Part shown: positions 9,914 to 20,189 of the stretch, in pieces | Layout of the letters: each line of letters starts with the position of its first letter | Numbering within the stretch: position 1 is the first letter of the stretch | Origin: Candidatus Methanoxibalbensis ujae | Lineage (GTDB): Archaea > Halobacteriota > Syntropharchaeia > Alkanophagales > Methanospirareceae | Assembly (NCBI GenBank): GCA_026134085.1 | Contig: JAOQIN010000001.1 | Coordinates: 85,344 to 145,514, forward strand | Length of the DNA: 60,171 bases | Direction of reading: 5' to 3' | Notes under the pieces: generated by a model | Database searches by the model: none | What the model saw: only the letters and a program-made list of their open reading frames with translations | Told to the model about the DNA's origin: nothing | Translations under genes and position numbers: made by a program

Positions 9914-10006
9914 ATCTTCATCATCGTCGGTGCAGCATCTCTACTTCTTTTCTTCATCTCTTTTCTTCATCACGCCTTTTTTATACTTTTGCTGGAGCTC
10001 TTCCCG

Positions 10007-10064
10007 TCGCTTTCGCTTTCGCTTTCGCTGCGCCTGCAAGCCTGCAAGCCTGCAAGCCTGCAAG
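10007..10064. repeat. Short tandem repeats upstream of pyrG
   Basis: A 6-base repeat (TCGCTT, 10007-10028) is followed by four perfect 8-base units of CCTGCAAG (10033-10064). They lie between the divergent pyrG and ferredoxin/MvhD genes, in a spot where promoters are expected. No function is evident. Confidence 0.8.
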
Positions 10065-10148
10065 CGCTGAGATGCGCGATGTCCTCCCACGAAATGGGAG
10101 GAGAGAACCGTGCTTTTTTTTATTGGGATCCGTGCAATTGGAGAGGAA

Positions 10149-11327
10149 ATGGATGCGGTTGCATCGTTATGGGGATATGAGTATGGCATAGAAGTGAACT
10201 CTGACATCTGTGCGACATGCCGTATGTGTGAGAAGGCGTGTCCTTTCAACGCAATAAGTTACAATGAGAAAACAGAGAGAATGGAAGTTGACATAGAGCG
10301 CTGTCAGATGTGTGCGGTTTGCTACTCCACATGTCCTGCAAGCGCCATCCAGTATTTGTATTATGATCTCGCATCAATTGAGAACAGCATTGAATTAAGC
10401 AGTGCGCCCATGATCGTCGTGGCATGCAGGGGAAATGTGCCTTCTGAAGAGAATCTCATGCGCCGTCTGGGCGTGAGAAGCGAGGAAGAGCTCCACAGCA
10501 ATTATTTCACAATGCTCCTTCCATGCGTCGGGCGTCTCCGTGCCGAGTTCATCATTGATGCGGTTGTTTCAAGAGGCAGGAAGGTCGTGCTCATGCCGTG
10601 TGAGGAGGATTTCTGCCGGTTCGTGCGAGGAAGCGAGGCACTCATGAAGAAAGTGCAGATGCTCAGGCGAATTTTCAGTGAGCTTGGCATATCTCCCGAG
10701 ATTGAGGTGCGTCGTGGAGTTCTGAAGGTTGAGTTCAAGCCATACCGCTGCCTGGGATGTGCGGAATGTCAGGCTTTCTGCCCGACAGGCGCTGCACGCG
10801 TGATTCACCCGGGGCCTGTCGCAGACTTTGACATGGATATCTGCAAGGGATGCGGTATATGCGCAGCTGTATGTCCCGCGCATGCTGTTGACCTGAAAGG
10901 ATGGGAATTTGATAAGATCTCAGCGAAAATTCACGAGATCTCTGAGAAGAAAGTGAAACTGCTCGTTTTCTGCTGTCAGTGGTGCGAGTTCGGCGCTCTT
11001 GATAGAATTGCTGAGCGAAGAGAAGAAGGTATAGAGATAATCCCGATGCCGTGCTCAGGCCGTGTTGACCCTCTTCATGTCATTCAGGCACTTTATGAAG
11101 GCATAAAAGGAGTCATGATAATTGCATGTCCCGAAGAAGAATGCAAACTTGATGAGGGCAGCAAGACAGCACTCTATTTCACAATGGAACGCCTCAATGA
11201 GACACTGTCCCAGCTAAACCTTGAAAAAAGAGTGCGCATATGCTTCACATCTCCAAAATATATAGGGAGGTTTGATGAGGAATTGCAGAAATTTTTGAAA
11301 GATATTGAGGAGATGTCAGCCACCTGA
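10149..11327 (+). CDS. Duplicated ferredoxin/MvhD-type iron-sulfur protein
   Basis: This protein of about 392 residues is built as [2x4Fe-4S ferredoxin + MvhD/FrhD-like domain] twice. The first ferredoxin pair (CATCRMCEKACP, CQMCAVCYSTCP) is followed by a domain with LPCVGR and MPCEEDFCR. The second pair (CLGCAECQAFCP, CKGCGICAAVCP) is followed by FCCQWCEFGALD, MPCSGRVDP and ACPEEECK, the hallmarks of the MvhD/FlpD delta subunit that passes electrons to heterodisulfide reductase. No HdrA flavin domain is present. I chose ATG 10149 over GTG 10110 because GAGAGGA sits just before it. It probably wires an Hdr-like or F420-linked complex, but no partner genes are adjacent. Confidence 0.82.
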   Translation: MDAVASLWGYEYGIEVNSDICATCRMCEKACPFNAISYNEKTERMEVDIERCQMCAVCYSTCPASAIQYLYYDLASIENSIELSSAPMIVVACRGNVPSEENLMRRLGVRSEEELHSNYFTMLLPCVGRLRAEFIIDAVVSRGRKVVLMPCEEDFCRFVRGSEALMKKVQMLRRIFSELGISPEIEVRRGVLKVEFKPYRCLGCAECQAFCPTGAARVIHPGPVADFDMDICKGCGICAAVCPAHAVDLKGWEFDKISAKIHEISEKKVKLLVFCCQWCEFGALDRIAERREEGIEIIPMPCSGRVDPLHVIQALYEGIKGVMIIACPEEECKLDEGSKTALYFTMERLNETLSQLNLEKRVRICFTSPKYIGRFDEELQKFLKDIEEMSAT

Positions 11328-11340
11328 TAATCACATGACA

Positions 11341-12678
11341 TCACACGACAAGAAGTGAGTCCATCCCGTTCCTGACAACACCGATTTTTACTCCATCTTT
11401 CTCCTTTTTTTGAACCCTTTTTTGAACCTTTTTTTGAATCATGGAGATTTCCTCCTTTATCGCGTCGTTTATGTTATCGTATGATTGAATTCCCCATTTG
11501 TGGAGTGTTTCACTGTTCAATGAGGAAACGATGCAGATGCGTATTCTGCGCATTGTCTTCCGCAGATAATATGCCTTGTGTCCGCCGAGCACGAAATTCG
11601 TCTTGACAGCCTTCTCAGCATCCTCATAATCATATGAGTTCATCCATTCCTCAAAAATCGCATCTCCTATGCCGTCCCGACATTCGGCGACGAGGATCAG
11701 CGTGCCACCAGATACGACAGCGCTCTGGCAGTGCTCTATGGCCTTTGATGCCTGATAGAGATTTCTGTCCTTTGGGAAGCCACCTGCACTCACGATAAGC
11801 ATGTCATATTGTGGAACGCGTCTTATGAAGATTTCAGAGGCCACAGAAACTCCTCGTCTGAAGACCTCATCCATGTCACCTGCGAACGCAGCAACGATTC
11901 TTCCGGCGGAATCAGATACGATATTGAGCACGAAATCAGGAGGCGCCATTGCAGCGACTTCACACATGTCCTCGTGAACAGGATTTCCCTTTATGATGCC
12001 CGTCCTTGCGTTTTCATCGGTGAGCAGTGCGTGATTCCTCTTTATCGTCTCACGACCTGAGATTCCGGGGAGAATGCTCTTCCTTCCGCCTCCGAATCCC
12101 GCATAATAATGAAGTGTGATGTCTCCTGTGAGCACACGAACAGCGGCGTTCATATATGTGCTGTTGACAAATACGGGCGTTCCTCTGCTTGTCTCCCCAA
12201 GATAAACGAGCGATCTCTCATCATCACAGTCGTGAATGCACACACGAAATCTTCCATAATGTTTTCCGAGTATCCTTTTCAACTCATGTTCACCGGGCGC
12301 CGCATGTGTTCCGCATGCGACAAGCACAATCACACGCTCCGTATCTATTTCAATTTCCTCAACAAGCGCATCAATCATTTCCTCAGTCGGCGTGTTCCTC
12401 GTGTGGTCATCCACGACAATAACTATATCCTTCTTTTTTGCCTGTGCTCCTGCTTCATCGCTCTCGGGTGTCTCAAATTCAAATGCACAGGCGACAATCT
12501 CACGAAGCCTCTTCGTCTTCAAAGGATGCTCAAGCGCATATCTGAGAATCTCACTCGCATCCGCAGGCGCTGCTGTTTCATCGTCCAGATCCAGAATCTC
12601 CACAGTCGCCTCACCAGTCACATCGACATCTTCAACACTGAAATCCACCGTGTTTGACCCGTAAGGCAGCCTTATCAT
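11341..12678 (-). CDS. larA: LarA-family nickel-pincer racemase/epimerase
   Basis: This 445-residue DUF2088/LarA protein has the family blocks DDHTRNTP, CGTHAAPGEHE, HYYAGFGGGRKSILPGISG and GNPVHEDM. In lactate racemase these hold the nickel-pincer nucleotide and the catalytic His and Lys residues. LarA homologues interconvert 2-hydroxy acid stereoisomers, so D/L-lactate is only one possible substrate. The maturation genes larB, larC and larE are not in the window. A Lys/Glu-rich insert (VQKRVQKKEKDG) lies near the C-terminus. It converges with the ferredoxin/MvhD gene, only 13 bases apart, and stands alone otherwise. Confidence 0.85.
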   Translation of the reverse strand: MIRLPYGSNTVDFSVEDVDVTGEATVEILDLDDETAAPADASEILRYALEHPLKTKRLREIVACAFEFETPESDEAGAQAKKKDIVIVVDDHTRNTPTEEMIDALVEEIEIDTERVIVLVACGTHAAPGEHELKRILGKHYGRFRVCIHDCDDERSLVYLGETSRGTPVFVNSTYMNAAVRVLTGDITLHYYAGFGGGRKSILPGISGRETIKRNHALLTDENARTGIIKGNPVHEDMCEVAAMAPPDFVLNIVSDSAGRIVAAFAGDMDEVFRRGVSVASEIFIRRVPQYDMLIVSAGGFPKDRNLYQASKAIEHCQSAVVSGGTLILVAECRDGIGDAIFEEWMNSYDYEDAEKAVKTNFVLGGHKAYYLRKTMRRIRICIVSSLNSETLHKWGIQSYDNINDAIKEEISMIQKKVQKRVQKKEKDGVKIGVVRNGMDSLLVV

Positions 12679-12730
12679 GTCTGTTCCTTCATGCGATTTT
12701 TATACATTTTTTATGCATTGTGCAGAGAGG

Positions 12731-14545
12731 CTACTCCTTCTTCTCCTCCTTACCCTCCTCAGAAGTTTTTTGTTCTTCAGCAGCCTTTCTCGCAGCTTCC
12801 TGATAAACCACAGTTGATATCTCATGCATGACTTTTGTGAGCTCATCCATTTCTGTTTTTATTTTTGCGATGTCCTTCTCCTTCAGCGCGTCTTTGAGTC
12901 TGTCTATCTGTGATCTCGCTTTTGATCGCTTTTCTTCGCTCAATTTTTCACCGAATTCCCTCAATGTCTTTTCAGAGCTGTATATGAGAGCATCCGCCCT
13001 GTTCCGAAGTTCAGCCTCCTCCAATCTTTTTTTGTCCTCTTCTGCATATTTTTCAGCGTCTTTTATCATTCGCTCAATTTCCTCTTTTGAGAGTTTTGTT
13101 GATCCCGTTATTTTTATTGAAGTTTCCTTTCCGGTGCCGAGGTCTTTTGCGCTCACATTCAGTATGCCGTCTGCGTCTATGTCAAATGTGACCTCTATCT
13201 GAGGGACGCCACGAGGAGCCGGTGGAATGCCGTCAAGAATGAACCTGCCGAGCGATATGTTATCGGCAGCCATCTTCCTCTCACCCTGCACGATATGGAT
13301 CTCAACGCTTGTCTGGTTGTCCTCTGCTGTCGTGAATATCTTTGAGCGTTTCACGGGTATTGTTGTGTTTCGCTCGACAATGGGAGTTGCGATGCCACCG
13401 AGCGTCTCAACTGAAAGTGTGAGAGGAGTCACATCAAGAAGCACGATATCACGCTTTATCCTCCCGCTGAGTATTGCAGCCTGAATTGCAGCTCCTATCG
13501 CAACGCTCTGAAGAGGATCAACACCTCCCTCAACCTTTTTACCGAGTATCTCCTCAAATCTGCGTCGCACTGCCGGCATTCTTGTGGAGCCTCCGACGAG
13601 TATGATTTTTTCTATGTCATCAGGCTCTTTCTTGGAATCCTTGAGCGCCTGCCATATGGGAGGCTCAAGACGCTTGAGGACGGGCTCCGCCAACTCCTCA
13701 AGCTTGGCCCTTGTGAGCTCAACCTCAAGATGCTTTGGCTCACCGTTCACAACAGTGATGAACGGCAGAGATATCGTCGTGGAATTCGTGCTTGACAGTA
13801 TGATCTTCGCCCTCTCCGCTTCATCCTTAAGCCGCTGCATTGCAGACGCATCATTCCGGAGATCAACCCCTTCACGCTCCTTGAAGATGTCAACAAGATA
13901 GTTTATGATGACCTCGTCAATGTCCTTGCCTCCGAGATGAGAGTCTCCCGATGTCGCGAGAACCTCAAACACCCCTTCACCGATGTCCATTATTGTGACA
14001 TCAAAAGTGCCTCCTCCAAAGTCAAGCACTGCAATAGTCCCTTCAAACTCCTTGTCAAGACCGTAAGCCATTGCGGCAGCAGTGGGCTCGTTTATTATGC
14101 GCTTCACCTCCAGTCCAGCAATTTTCGCAGCTTCTTTCGTCGCATATCGCTGATTATCATTGAAATAAGCAGGAACTGTTATAACAGCACCTTCCACTTT
14201 TTCGCCTAAATATGCTTCAGCATCCTGTTTTATCTTCTGAAGGATCATTGCTGAGATCTCCTGAGGTGTGAATTCCTTGTTTATCGTCTTCACATACACT
14301 TTTTGAGATGTGCCCATGAGCCTCTTCACTTCCATCACAGTGCCTTCAGGGTTCAAAACAGCCTGCCTCTTGGCGGCAATACCCACAAGACGCTGACCGT
14401 CCTTCGTGAACGCCACGACGGAGGGAAAATTCTTGCCTCCATATGGATTGCCCTCAGCACTCGGTATGATCTTGGGAGTGCCACTCTCATCAACATACGC
14501 CGCTTCTGAGTTTGTTGTTCCGAGATCTATACCTATTATCATCAT
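12731..14545 (-). CDS. dnaK: Chaperone DnaK (Hsp70)
   Basis: This protein of about 604 residues starts with [11 protein letters not shown]. It has the ATPase motifs [13 protein letters not shown] and [10 protein letters not shown], the [11 protein letters not shown] block, the substrate-binding domain and an acidic EEK-rich tail. DnaK refolds client proteins with DnaJ and GrpE. Neither cofactor gene lies alongside, unlike the usual grpE-dnaK-dnaJ order. Start ATG 14545 or 14542 is chosen because GGAGGGG stands a few bases upstream. DnaK is patchy in archaea and generally seen as acquired from bacteria. Here it sits next to the archaeal thermosome. Confidence 0.96.
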   Translation of the reverse strand: MMIIGIDLGTTNSEAAYVDESGTPKIIPSAEGNPYGGKNFPSVVAFTKDGQRLVGIAAKRQAVLNPEGTVMEVKRLMGTSQKVYVKTINKEFTPQEISAMILQKIKQDAEAYLGEKVEGAVITVPAYFNDNQRYATKEAAKIAGLEVKRIINEPTAAAMAYGLDKEFEGTIAVLDFGGGTFDVTIMDIGEGVFEVLATSGDSHLGGKDIDEVIINYLVDIFKEREGVDLRNDASAMQRLKDEAERAKIILSSTNSTTISLPFITVVNGEPKHLEVELTRAKLEELAEPVLKRLEPPIWQALKDSKKEPDDIEKIILVGGSTRMPAVRRRFEEILGKKVEGGVDPLQSVAIGAAIQAAILSGRIKRDIVLLDVTPLTLSVETLGGIATPIVERNTTIPVKRSKIFTTAEDNQTSVEIHIVQGERKMAADNISLGRFILDGIPPAPRGVPQIEVTFDIDADGILNVSAKDLGTGKETSIKITGSTKLSKEEIERMIKDAEKYAEEDKKRLEEAELRNRADALIYSSEKTLREFGEKLSEEKRSKARSQIDRLKDALKEKDIAKIKTEMDELTKVMHEISTVVYQEAARKAAEEQKTSEEGKEEKKE

Positions 14546-14671
14546 TATCCCCTCCAATCATACATTTATTTTTCCTGTAACTCACACGCTCTTCAAACTC
14601 AAAAATTGATCAGTGCAAAAAATAATGGGAAGTTGGAAGAGTTGGAAGAAATGGAGGAGGTGGAAAAAATC

Positions 14672-16315
14672 TCAGAACTCCTCACCCATGCCCTCCTCTT
14701 CAGGGGTTGGCGGTTTCCTCTCCTTCTCCTCTTTCTCCTTTGATGCTGCGATGACATCATCTATGCGCAGTATCATCGTTGCCGCTTCAACAGCGGATGA
14801 TATTGCCTGCTTCTTCACACGGAGAGGCTCCATCACATTCGCATCAAGCATGTTCACCGCTTCTCCGTTGAACACATCAAGCCCTGCGTTCTTGTCGCCT
14901 GCCTCATGAGCAGCCCGCAAGGAGACGAGCATGTCAATCGGGTCAAGCCCTGCGTTCTCAGCGAGTGAGCGCGGTATCACCTCAATCGCATCTGCAAACG
15001 CCTGAATTGCGAGCTGCTCTCTTCCTCCCACCTTTGAGGCATAGTCACGCAGATTGAGCGCGATCTCTATCTCAGGTGCGCCGCCGCCAGGCACATATTT
15101 TCCGTCCTCAATCGTGCACGCGACCACACGAATGGCATCATTCAGCGCCCTCTCAGCCTCATCAACAACATGCTCAGTGCCCCCTCTTATCAGAACTGTC
15201 ACAGCCCTGGGGTTCGGGCAGTCCTCAACGAATATCATCTCCTCGTTCGCAACCTTCCTCTCCTCAACGAGTCCCGCTCTGCCGAGATCCTCCTCCCGAA
15301 TCTCCTCCAAGCTCGTGAGTATTTTTCCGCCTGTCGCCTGCGCAAGCTTCTTCATGTCACTCTCCTTCACCCTGCGGACAGCCATGATGTTCTCCTTCGC
15401 AAGATAATACTGAGCGAGATCGTCAATTCCCTTCTGACAGAAGACAACATTCGCACCGCTCTCCTTTATCTTCTCAACCATCTCACGAAGCATGCGCTCT
15501 TCCTCATCAAGGAAAGCCTTCATCTGCTCTGGCGAAGTGATTTCAATCTTCGCATCTATCTCAGTTTTCTCAATCTCAAGCGGTGCGTTTATCAGCGCAA
15601 TCTTTGCATTCTCAACACGCTTCGGCATTCCCGGGTGCACTCTCTCCTTGTCCACGACCATTCCGCGTATGAGCTGTGTGTCAAGTGTGCTTCCTCCTAT
15701 CTTCTTCTCAAGTTTTATCATGTCTGTGTCTATTCTCTCGCCCTCCTTGCGGTCACGGGCAATTATCTTCACGGCCTCAACAGCGATCTCGGAGAGGTGA
15801 TCCTTCGCAATCTCCGCACCTTTTCCGGTCATCGCAGTCATCGCAATCTTCTTCAGGGTCTCAGTGTCATCCGGTGAGACATCATAGGCGATGTTCTCAA
15901 TGATCTCATGTGCCTTCTCAGCAGCCATCCTGAATCCAGCCGCCACGACAGTCGGGTGCACATCCTGCTCAAGAAGCTCCTGCGCCTTTTTCAGAAGTTC
16001 GCCGGCGAGCACAACTGCGGTTGTGGTTCCGTCACCCACCTCCTCATCAATTGTCTTCGCAACCTCAACCATCATCTTGGCGGCGGGATGCTCTATGTCC
16101 ATCTCCTTCAGAATTGTTGCACCATCGTTCGTTATGACAACATCCCCCATCGAATCAACAAGCATTTTGTCCATCCCCTTCGGTCCAAGCGTCGTGCGGA
16201 CAGCCTCAGCAATCCCCTTCGCCGCGAGAATGTTCCTCGTCTGCGCATCTCTTCCTGTCGTCCGCTCCGTCCCTTCCTTCAACAACAGTACAGGAACTCC
16301 TCCTAACTGCGCCAT
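14672..16315 (-). CDS. thsA: Thermosome subunit (group II chaperonin)
   Basis: This 547-residue TCP-1-family chaperonin has the ATP-binding blocks [22 protein letters not shown] and [16 protein letters not shown], and a [11 protein letters not shown] block in the apical/intermediate region. Unlike many thermosomes it does not end in a Gly/Met repeat but in EEGMGEEF. It folds proteins in a closed double ring with a built-in lid. Only one thermosome gene is seen here; paralogues may lie elsewhere. The region upstream at 16316-16570 separates it from the divergent polyferredoxin and should carry both promoters. Confidence 0.95.
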   Translation of the reverse strand: MAQLGGVPVLLLKEGTERTTGRDAQTRNILAAKGIAEAVRTTLGPKGMDKMLVDSMGDVVITNDGATILKEMDIEHPAAKMMVEVAKTIDEEVGDGTTTAVVLAGELLKKAQELLEQDVHPTVVAAGFRMAAEKAHEIIENIAYDVSPDDTETLKKIAMTAMTGKGAEIAKDHLSEIAVEAVKIIARDRKEGERIDTDMIKLEKKIGGSTLDTQLIRGMVVDKERVHPGMPKRVENAKIALINAPLEIEKTEIDAKIEITSPEQMKAFLDEEERMLREMVEKIKESGANVVFCQKGIDDLAQYYLAKENIMAVRRVKESDMKKLAQATGGKILTSLEEIREEDLGRAGLVEERKVANEEMIFVEDCPNPRAVTVLIRGGTEHVVDEAERALNDAIRVVACTIEDGKYVPGGGAPEIEIALNLRDYASKVGGREQLAIQAFADAIEVIPRSLAENAGLDPIDMLVSLRAAHEAGDKNAGLDVFNGEAVNMLDANVMEPLRVKKQAISSAVEAATMILRIDDVIAASKEKEEKERKPPTPEEEGMGEEF

Positions 16316-16570
16316 CGCTTCCTCACCTCTTCCTCTTGTAGATCTCCCCTTCTATATAAATATTTCGTCACATGGGCACGAGGCGAGGCAGTCCGACAGC
16401 GCGGTGCATGGAGGCTATAAAACTCAGTTTTAATCTGCTTTTCTCACGGCAAGGCTTTTTCACAGAAGAGGGAAAAAATCACTCAGATTTTGCTGTCGTG
16501 AGCGGACATTGGCATCTCCGCGTGCGGGGTGCTGATGGATGATGAGAGCGCCTGAGGAGGGAGAAGTGCG

Positions 16571-16975
16571 ATGGTCAAGCGTTTGATTGTGGACACTGAG
16601 AGATGTGTGGGCTGTCAGAGCTGCATGTTCGCGTGTGCGAGGGCATTTGGGGAAGTGGGGCTTGCGATGCCCCGCATATTCGTGCGATCTGCAGGCGGCA
16701 TGGAGCGAGGGTTTGTTGTGATCGTGTGCAAGGCATGTGAGGAACCGCCATGTGCGGATGTGTGCCCGACAGATGCACTTACGCCGCGGGAGGGAGGTGG
16801 TGTTCGCCTTAACCTGAACAAATGCATAGGTTGTGGAAACTGTAAGCGGGCATGTATCATAGGATGCGTGTTCTGGAATGAGGAGGTGAACAAGCCGCTC
16901 ATATGCATTCATTGCGGATACTGCGCAGACTTCTGCCCCCACGGTGTTTTGAAGGTTAAAACCACCAGCGGTTAA
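16571..16975 (+). CDS. HycB/CooF-like ferredoxin with four 4Fe-4S clusters
   Basis: This 134-residue protein has four cysteine clusters: CVGCQSCMFAC, CKACEEPPCADVCP, CIGCGNCKRAC and CIHCGYCADFCP. This is the layout of the electron-transfer subunits (HycB, CooF, AOR-associated ferredoxin). Such proteins carry electrons between a catalytic subunit and another redox complex. No catalytic partner (hydrogenase, CO dehydrogenase, tungsten oxidoreductase) is adjacent, so the partner is unknown. GAGGAGGGAG precedes the ATG well. A T-rich terminator follows. Confidence 0.88.
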   Translation: MVKRLIVDTERCVGCQSCMFACARAFGEVGLAMPRIFVRSAGGMERGFVVIVCKACEEPPCADVCPTDALTPREGGGVRLNLNKCIGCGNCKRACIIGCVFWNEEVNKPLICIHCGYCADFCPHGVLKVKTTSG

Positions 16976-16987
16976 TTGACGAAAAGG

Positions 16988-17018
16988 CACTCTTTTTTTC
17001 TTTTTTATTTATTTATTA
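16988..17018 (+). terminator. Oligo-T terminator after the polyferredoxin gene
   Basis: Runs of seven and six T, then TTTATTTATTTATT, follow the stop codon by about 15 bases. Archaeal RNA polymerase stops at T-runs of this kind without needing a hairpin. Confidence 0.6.
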
Positions 17019-17057
17019 TGTTCAATGATGGACGAACGAAGGATAAATGATTGATAG

Positions 17058-18128
17058 TTATATAATGTTGTCAACAACAGGTATTTCAGCTCCGCATTTA
17101 GGACATTTTCCCTCTTTTATGTAATTGCGAATGACATCAAACACATATCTTCGTATCAGCATCTCGCCGCAAGCGTGGCAGTATGTGTTCTCATATCTGT
17201 GACCCGGTATGTTTCCGAGATAGACATAGTTCAATCCCGCTTCTTTTCCGATGCGCCATGCTTTCTCCATGATTTCAACAGGCGTGGGACCTGCAGCTTC
17301 GGCGCTCAGGCATTCAAGCGCGTTGTAAGCCGGGTAATAGCGTGTGATGTGCCATGGAGTGTTCTCTCCCGCCTCCTTTTTTATGCGATTCGCTATATCA
17401 CGCAGGCAATTCTCATCGTCATTCACGCCCTGTATGAGGAGAGTTGTCACCTCAACATGAACATCGCGTGCAATTCTTATATTCCTCCATATCTTCTCAA
17501 CATCCGCACCGCAATATACTCTGACGCTGTCCTCACATCCCTTCATATCAACATTCACAGCATCCAAACCATTTTCAATCAGCATTCTCAGCGCTTCCTC
17601 ACTCATGTATCCGTTGGTCACGAATGTGTTGTATAGTCCTCTCTCATGAGCATATCTGAACACATCAAGCGCATATTCAAGCATCAGCGTCGGCTCGTTG
17701 AAAGATATTGAAGTGCCCCGGCAGCCGAGCACCTCAGCTTTACGCACGAAGCTCTCCGCAGACATGAAATTGCAGCCCCTCATCGAGGGCTCAGTCTTGC
17801 TTATCTCCCAGTTCTGACACCATGGACATGTGAAATTACACGAATAGCTCCCAATAGTAAGCGCTTTTGTCCCGGGATAAAAGTGGAAAAGGGGCTTTTT
17901 TTCTATCGGATTCGCACTTATTGATGATATATTTCCGTATTCAAGCGTGAAAAGCCTGCCTCCCACATTCACTCTCGTCCTGCAGAACCCGTAATTTCCC
18001 GGTGAAATCACACATCTTCTCTCACATAAATTGCATCTCACAGCGTCATCCTCTGTTCTCACCCAAAACAGCGCTTCCCTCGCACAGGGATTCTCGCGCA
18101 GAACCTGAAGAAGATGCACCTCGTTCAT
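17058..18128 (-). CDS. AmmeMemoRadiSam-system radical SAM enzyme
   Basis: This 356-residue protein is related to pyruvate-formate-lyase activases. The N-terminus carries a Cys-rich segment (CNLCERRCVISPGNYGFC), the radical SAM core has CNFTCPWCQNW (CxxxCxxC), and the C-terminus has a zinc-ribbon pair (CHACG...CPKCG). This matches the widespread archaeal family that co-occurs with AMMECR1 and MEMO domain proteins, whose substrate is not established. Neither AMMECR1 nor MEMO is adjacent here. The upstream neighbour cbiP is in the same direction, about 40 bases away, so co-transcription is likely. I see no catalytic Cys missing. Confidence 0.88.
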   Translation of the reverse strand: MNEVHLLQVLRENPCAREALFWVRTEDDAVRCNLCERRCVISPGNYGFCRTRVNVGGRLFTLEYGNISSISANPIEKKPLFHFYPGTKALTIGSYSCNFTCPWCQNWEISKTEPSMRGCNFMSAESFVRKAEVLGCRGTSISFNEPTLMLEYALDVFRYAHERGLYNTFVTNGYMSEEALRMLIENGLDAVNVDMKGCEDSVRVYCGADVEKIWRNIRIARDVHVEVTTLLIQGVNDDENCLRDIANRIKKEAGENTPWHITRYYPAYNALECLSAEAAGPTPVEIMEKAWRIGKEAGLNYVYLGNIPGHRYENTYCHACGEMLIRRYVFDVIRNYIKEGKCPKCGAEIPVVDNII

Positions 18129-18169
18129 TCCTGTCCAATCCTATCTCATCCCTGCTCAATCCCATTCAA

Positions 18170-19696
18170 TCATGATATGATCTCGTATATTTTTTCCATA
18201 TTCAGATTCTTTCGCACGAATTCCGCCAGCTTATCTATTTCCCTGTCCCAGTCTATCCCGACACTTCTCCGTCTTTTTCTTCTGCTTTTTCTTCTGATAC
18301 TTTTTCGTCTTCTCCTCATGTCAGATATGCGATTCTCAGCGAATTCTATGAATGCAGTTCTGAAATCGTCGTTATCAAAGATTCCGTGTATGTATGTGCC
18401 TATGACATTTCCGCGCTCCGCGCCATCACGCACACGCACATCCTTATTTGAGCGCTTTATTATGGTGAACGCATGCTTCTCACTCTCTTTGAGATGGGTG
18501 ACACCCATGTGTATCTCGTATCCCATCACAGATCCGTTGAAGAAAGGCAGGTTTGAGCGTGCAAGCACCTGATGAGTTGTTTTATCGCTGAGGAAAACAG
18601 TATCTGCTCTGAACAATCCGAGACCCTCATATTCGCATTCCGAGGATTCAACGCCTCCTTCGTCAATTATGCGCTCTGTCATCATCTGAAATCCTCCGCA
18701 TATCCCAAACACGACGGCATTGCCCGAAAACGCTGCTTTTTTTATTTCATGCGCTATTCCTCTTTCCTCAAGCCACATCAAATCCGCAATCGTGTTCTTT
18801 GAGCCCGGCAGTATGATGACATCCGCACATCTCAGCACATCCGCATCCGTCGTGTATATCAGGGAGACATCACGCTCGGCGCTCAACGCATCAAAATCAG
18901 TGAAATTTGATATGTGCGGCAGCCTTACCACTGCAATCCGCACGTTTCCCCATCTCCCATCCCATCGCACATTCTCAACCGATAAAGAGTCTTCCTCCTG
19001 AATTCTTATGTGATTGAAATAGGGGATGACCCCTATAACATGCCTGTTCGTTCTTTCCTCAAGAAAATCCAATCCCGGCTGCAAAATACTCAGGTCGCCT
19101 CTGAATTTGTTTATTATAAATCCCTTCACGAGCCGCTTCTCATCTTCATGAAGCAGTTCAAGCGTTCCTATGAGGGAGGCAAACACTCCACCTCTCTCAA
19201 TATCCCCGACAATGATGACAGGCGCATTGAAAATCTTCGCGATGAACATGTTCACGATATCATTTGACCTCAGATTGATTTCAGCAGGACTTCCGGCACC
19301 CTCTATGACAACAATGTCGTTATCCGCATCAAGCTTCGCGAAGCACTCCCTTATCGCAGCCACTGCTCTTTCTTTGAAGGCATAGTATTGGAGGGTGGTC
19401 ATGTTTCCCACAGGCGTTCCTTTCAGGATTACCTGAGAGCCTTTCTCACTCGTGGGCTTCAAAAGTATGGGATTCATCTCAACAACGGGCTCTTTACGAG
19501 CGGCAAGCGCCTGAAATACCTGAGAGCGGGCAATCTCATGACCGTCAGCAGTGATAAATGAGTTCAAAGACATGTTCTGCGACTTGAAAGGTGCCACCTC
19601 ATATCCTTCGTTTGCAAATATGCGGCATAACGCAGCTACAATCACGCTCTTCCCCACATGTGAGCCTGTTCCCTGTATCATCAGCCGGCGAGCCAT
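18170..19696 (-). CDS. cbiP: Cobyric acid synthase (glutamine hydrolysing)
   Basis: This 508-residue enzyme amidates four carboxylates of adenosyl-cobyrinate a,c-diamide in corrinoid synthesis. The N-terminal ATPase part starts with MIQGTGSHVGKS (P-loop) and continues with FKSQNMSLNS. The amidotransferase half holds FGICGGFQMM (nucleophile Cys) and YIHGIFDND (catalytic His). A strongly basic linker of about 18 residues rich in Arg and Lys, just before the last 35 residues, is not part of the usual family. Corrinoids are needed for methyl transfer in methanogens. The other cobalamin genes are not nearby. Confidence 0.94.
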   Translation of the reverse strand: MARRLMIQGTGSHVGKSVIVAALCRIFANEGYEVAPFKSQNMSLNSFITADGHEIARSQVFQALAARKEPVVEMNPILLKPTSEKGSQVILKGTPVGNMTTLQYYAFKERAVAAIRECFAKLDADNDIVVIEGAGSPAEINLRSNDIVNMFIAKIFNAPVIIVGDIERGGVFASLIGTLELLHEDEKRLVKGFIINKFRGDLSILQPGLDFLEERTNRHVIGVIPYFNHIRIQEEDSLSVENVRWDGRWGNVRIAVVRLPHISNFTDFDALSAERDVSLIYTTDADVLRCADVIILPGSKNTIADLMWLEERGIAHEIKKAAFSGNAVVFGICGGFQMMTERIIDEGGVESSECEYEGLGLFRADTVFLSDKTTHQVLARSNLPFFNGSVMGYEIHMGVTHLKESEKHAFTIIKRSNKDVRVRDGAERGNVIGTYIHGIFDNDDFRTAFIEFAENRISDMRRRRKSIRRKSRRKRRRSVGIDWDREIDKLAEFVRKNLNMEKIYEIIS

Positions 19697-20189
19697 GTCC
19701 CCCGCCCCTCAGCTCTATATTCAGTTATCTCAATCACATAATCATAATCATAACGCAACAATCATAACGCGACACAAGAAGCGATGGACAGCCGCAGATG
19801 CAGTTTCAGGCATCATCCAGCAGTGCTCTAATTGCTTCAAAAACATCCTTCAGTCCAGATTATCATCAATACATCGGACTCTTGGCAGACTTGCAGTTCC
19901 TTCATCGTTTTCAATTATATAAATGCTCAACAATAACATCATTTGTATGAGATAGGGAAGTGATGATTATATTGAGGAGCACTGTTCATGCGATTGTTTT
20001 GGAGGTGTAGTCGTTGAATGAGAGATGATCAAGTAATAAAATGAGAACATTCAAAACCAATGCAGGAACACAATGAAGCTGATTATGGCATCATGCAGGT
20101 GTTTTGGATGTGGATATGATACAATGAGTGATATATGACTGCATCTATATATGACTGCATCTCAAACCTATCTCCCAGAAACACTTATC
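19697..20189. other. Gene-free stretch upstream of cbiP
   Basis: The bases between the cbiP start and the transposase remnant hold no supported gene. Weak direct repeats are visible (for example ATATATGACTGCATCT twice near 20132-20163). The stretch near 19910-19960 is A/T-rich. I see no structured RNA. Confidence 0.4.

Noticed and set aside
9656-10180. 174-residue plus-strand frame across the pyrG start
   Set aside because: It runs through simple repeats and the antisense of pyrG; its Leu/Ser-rich sequence is repeat-derived.
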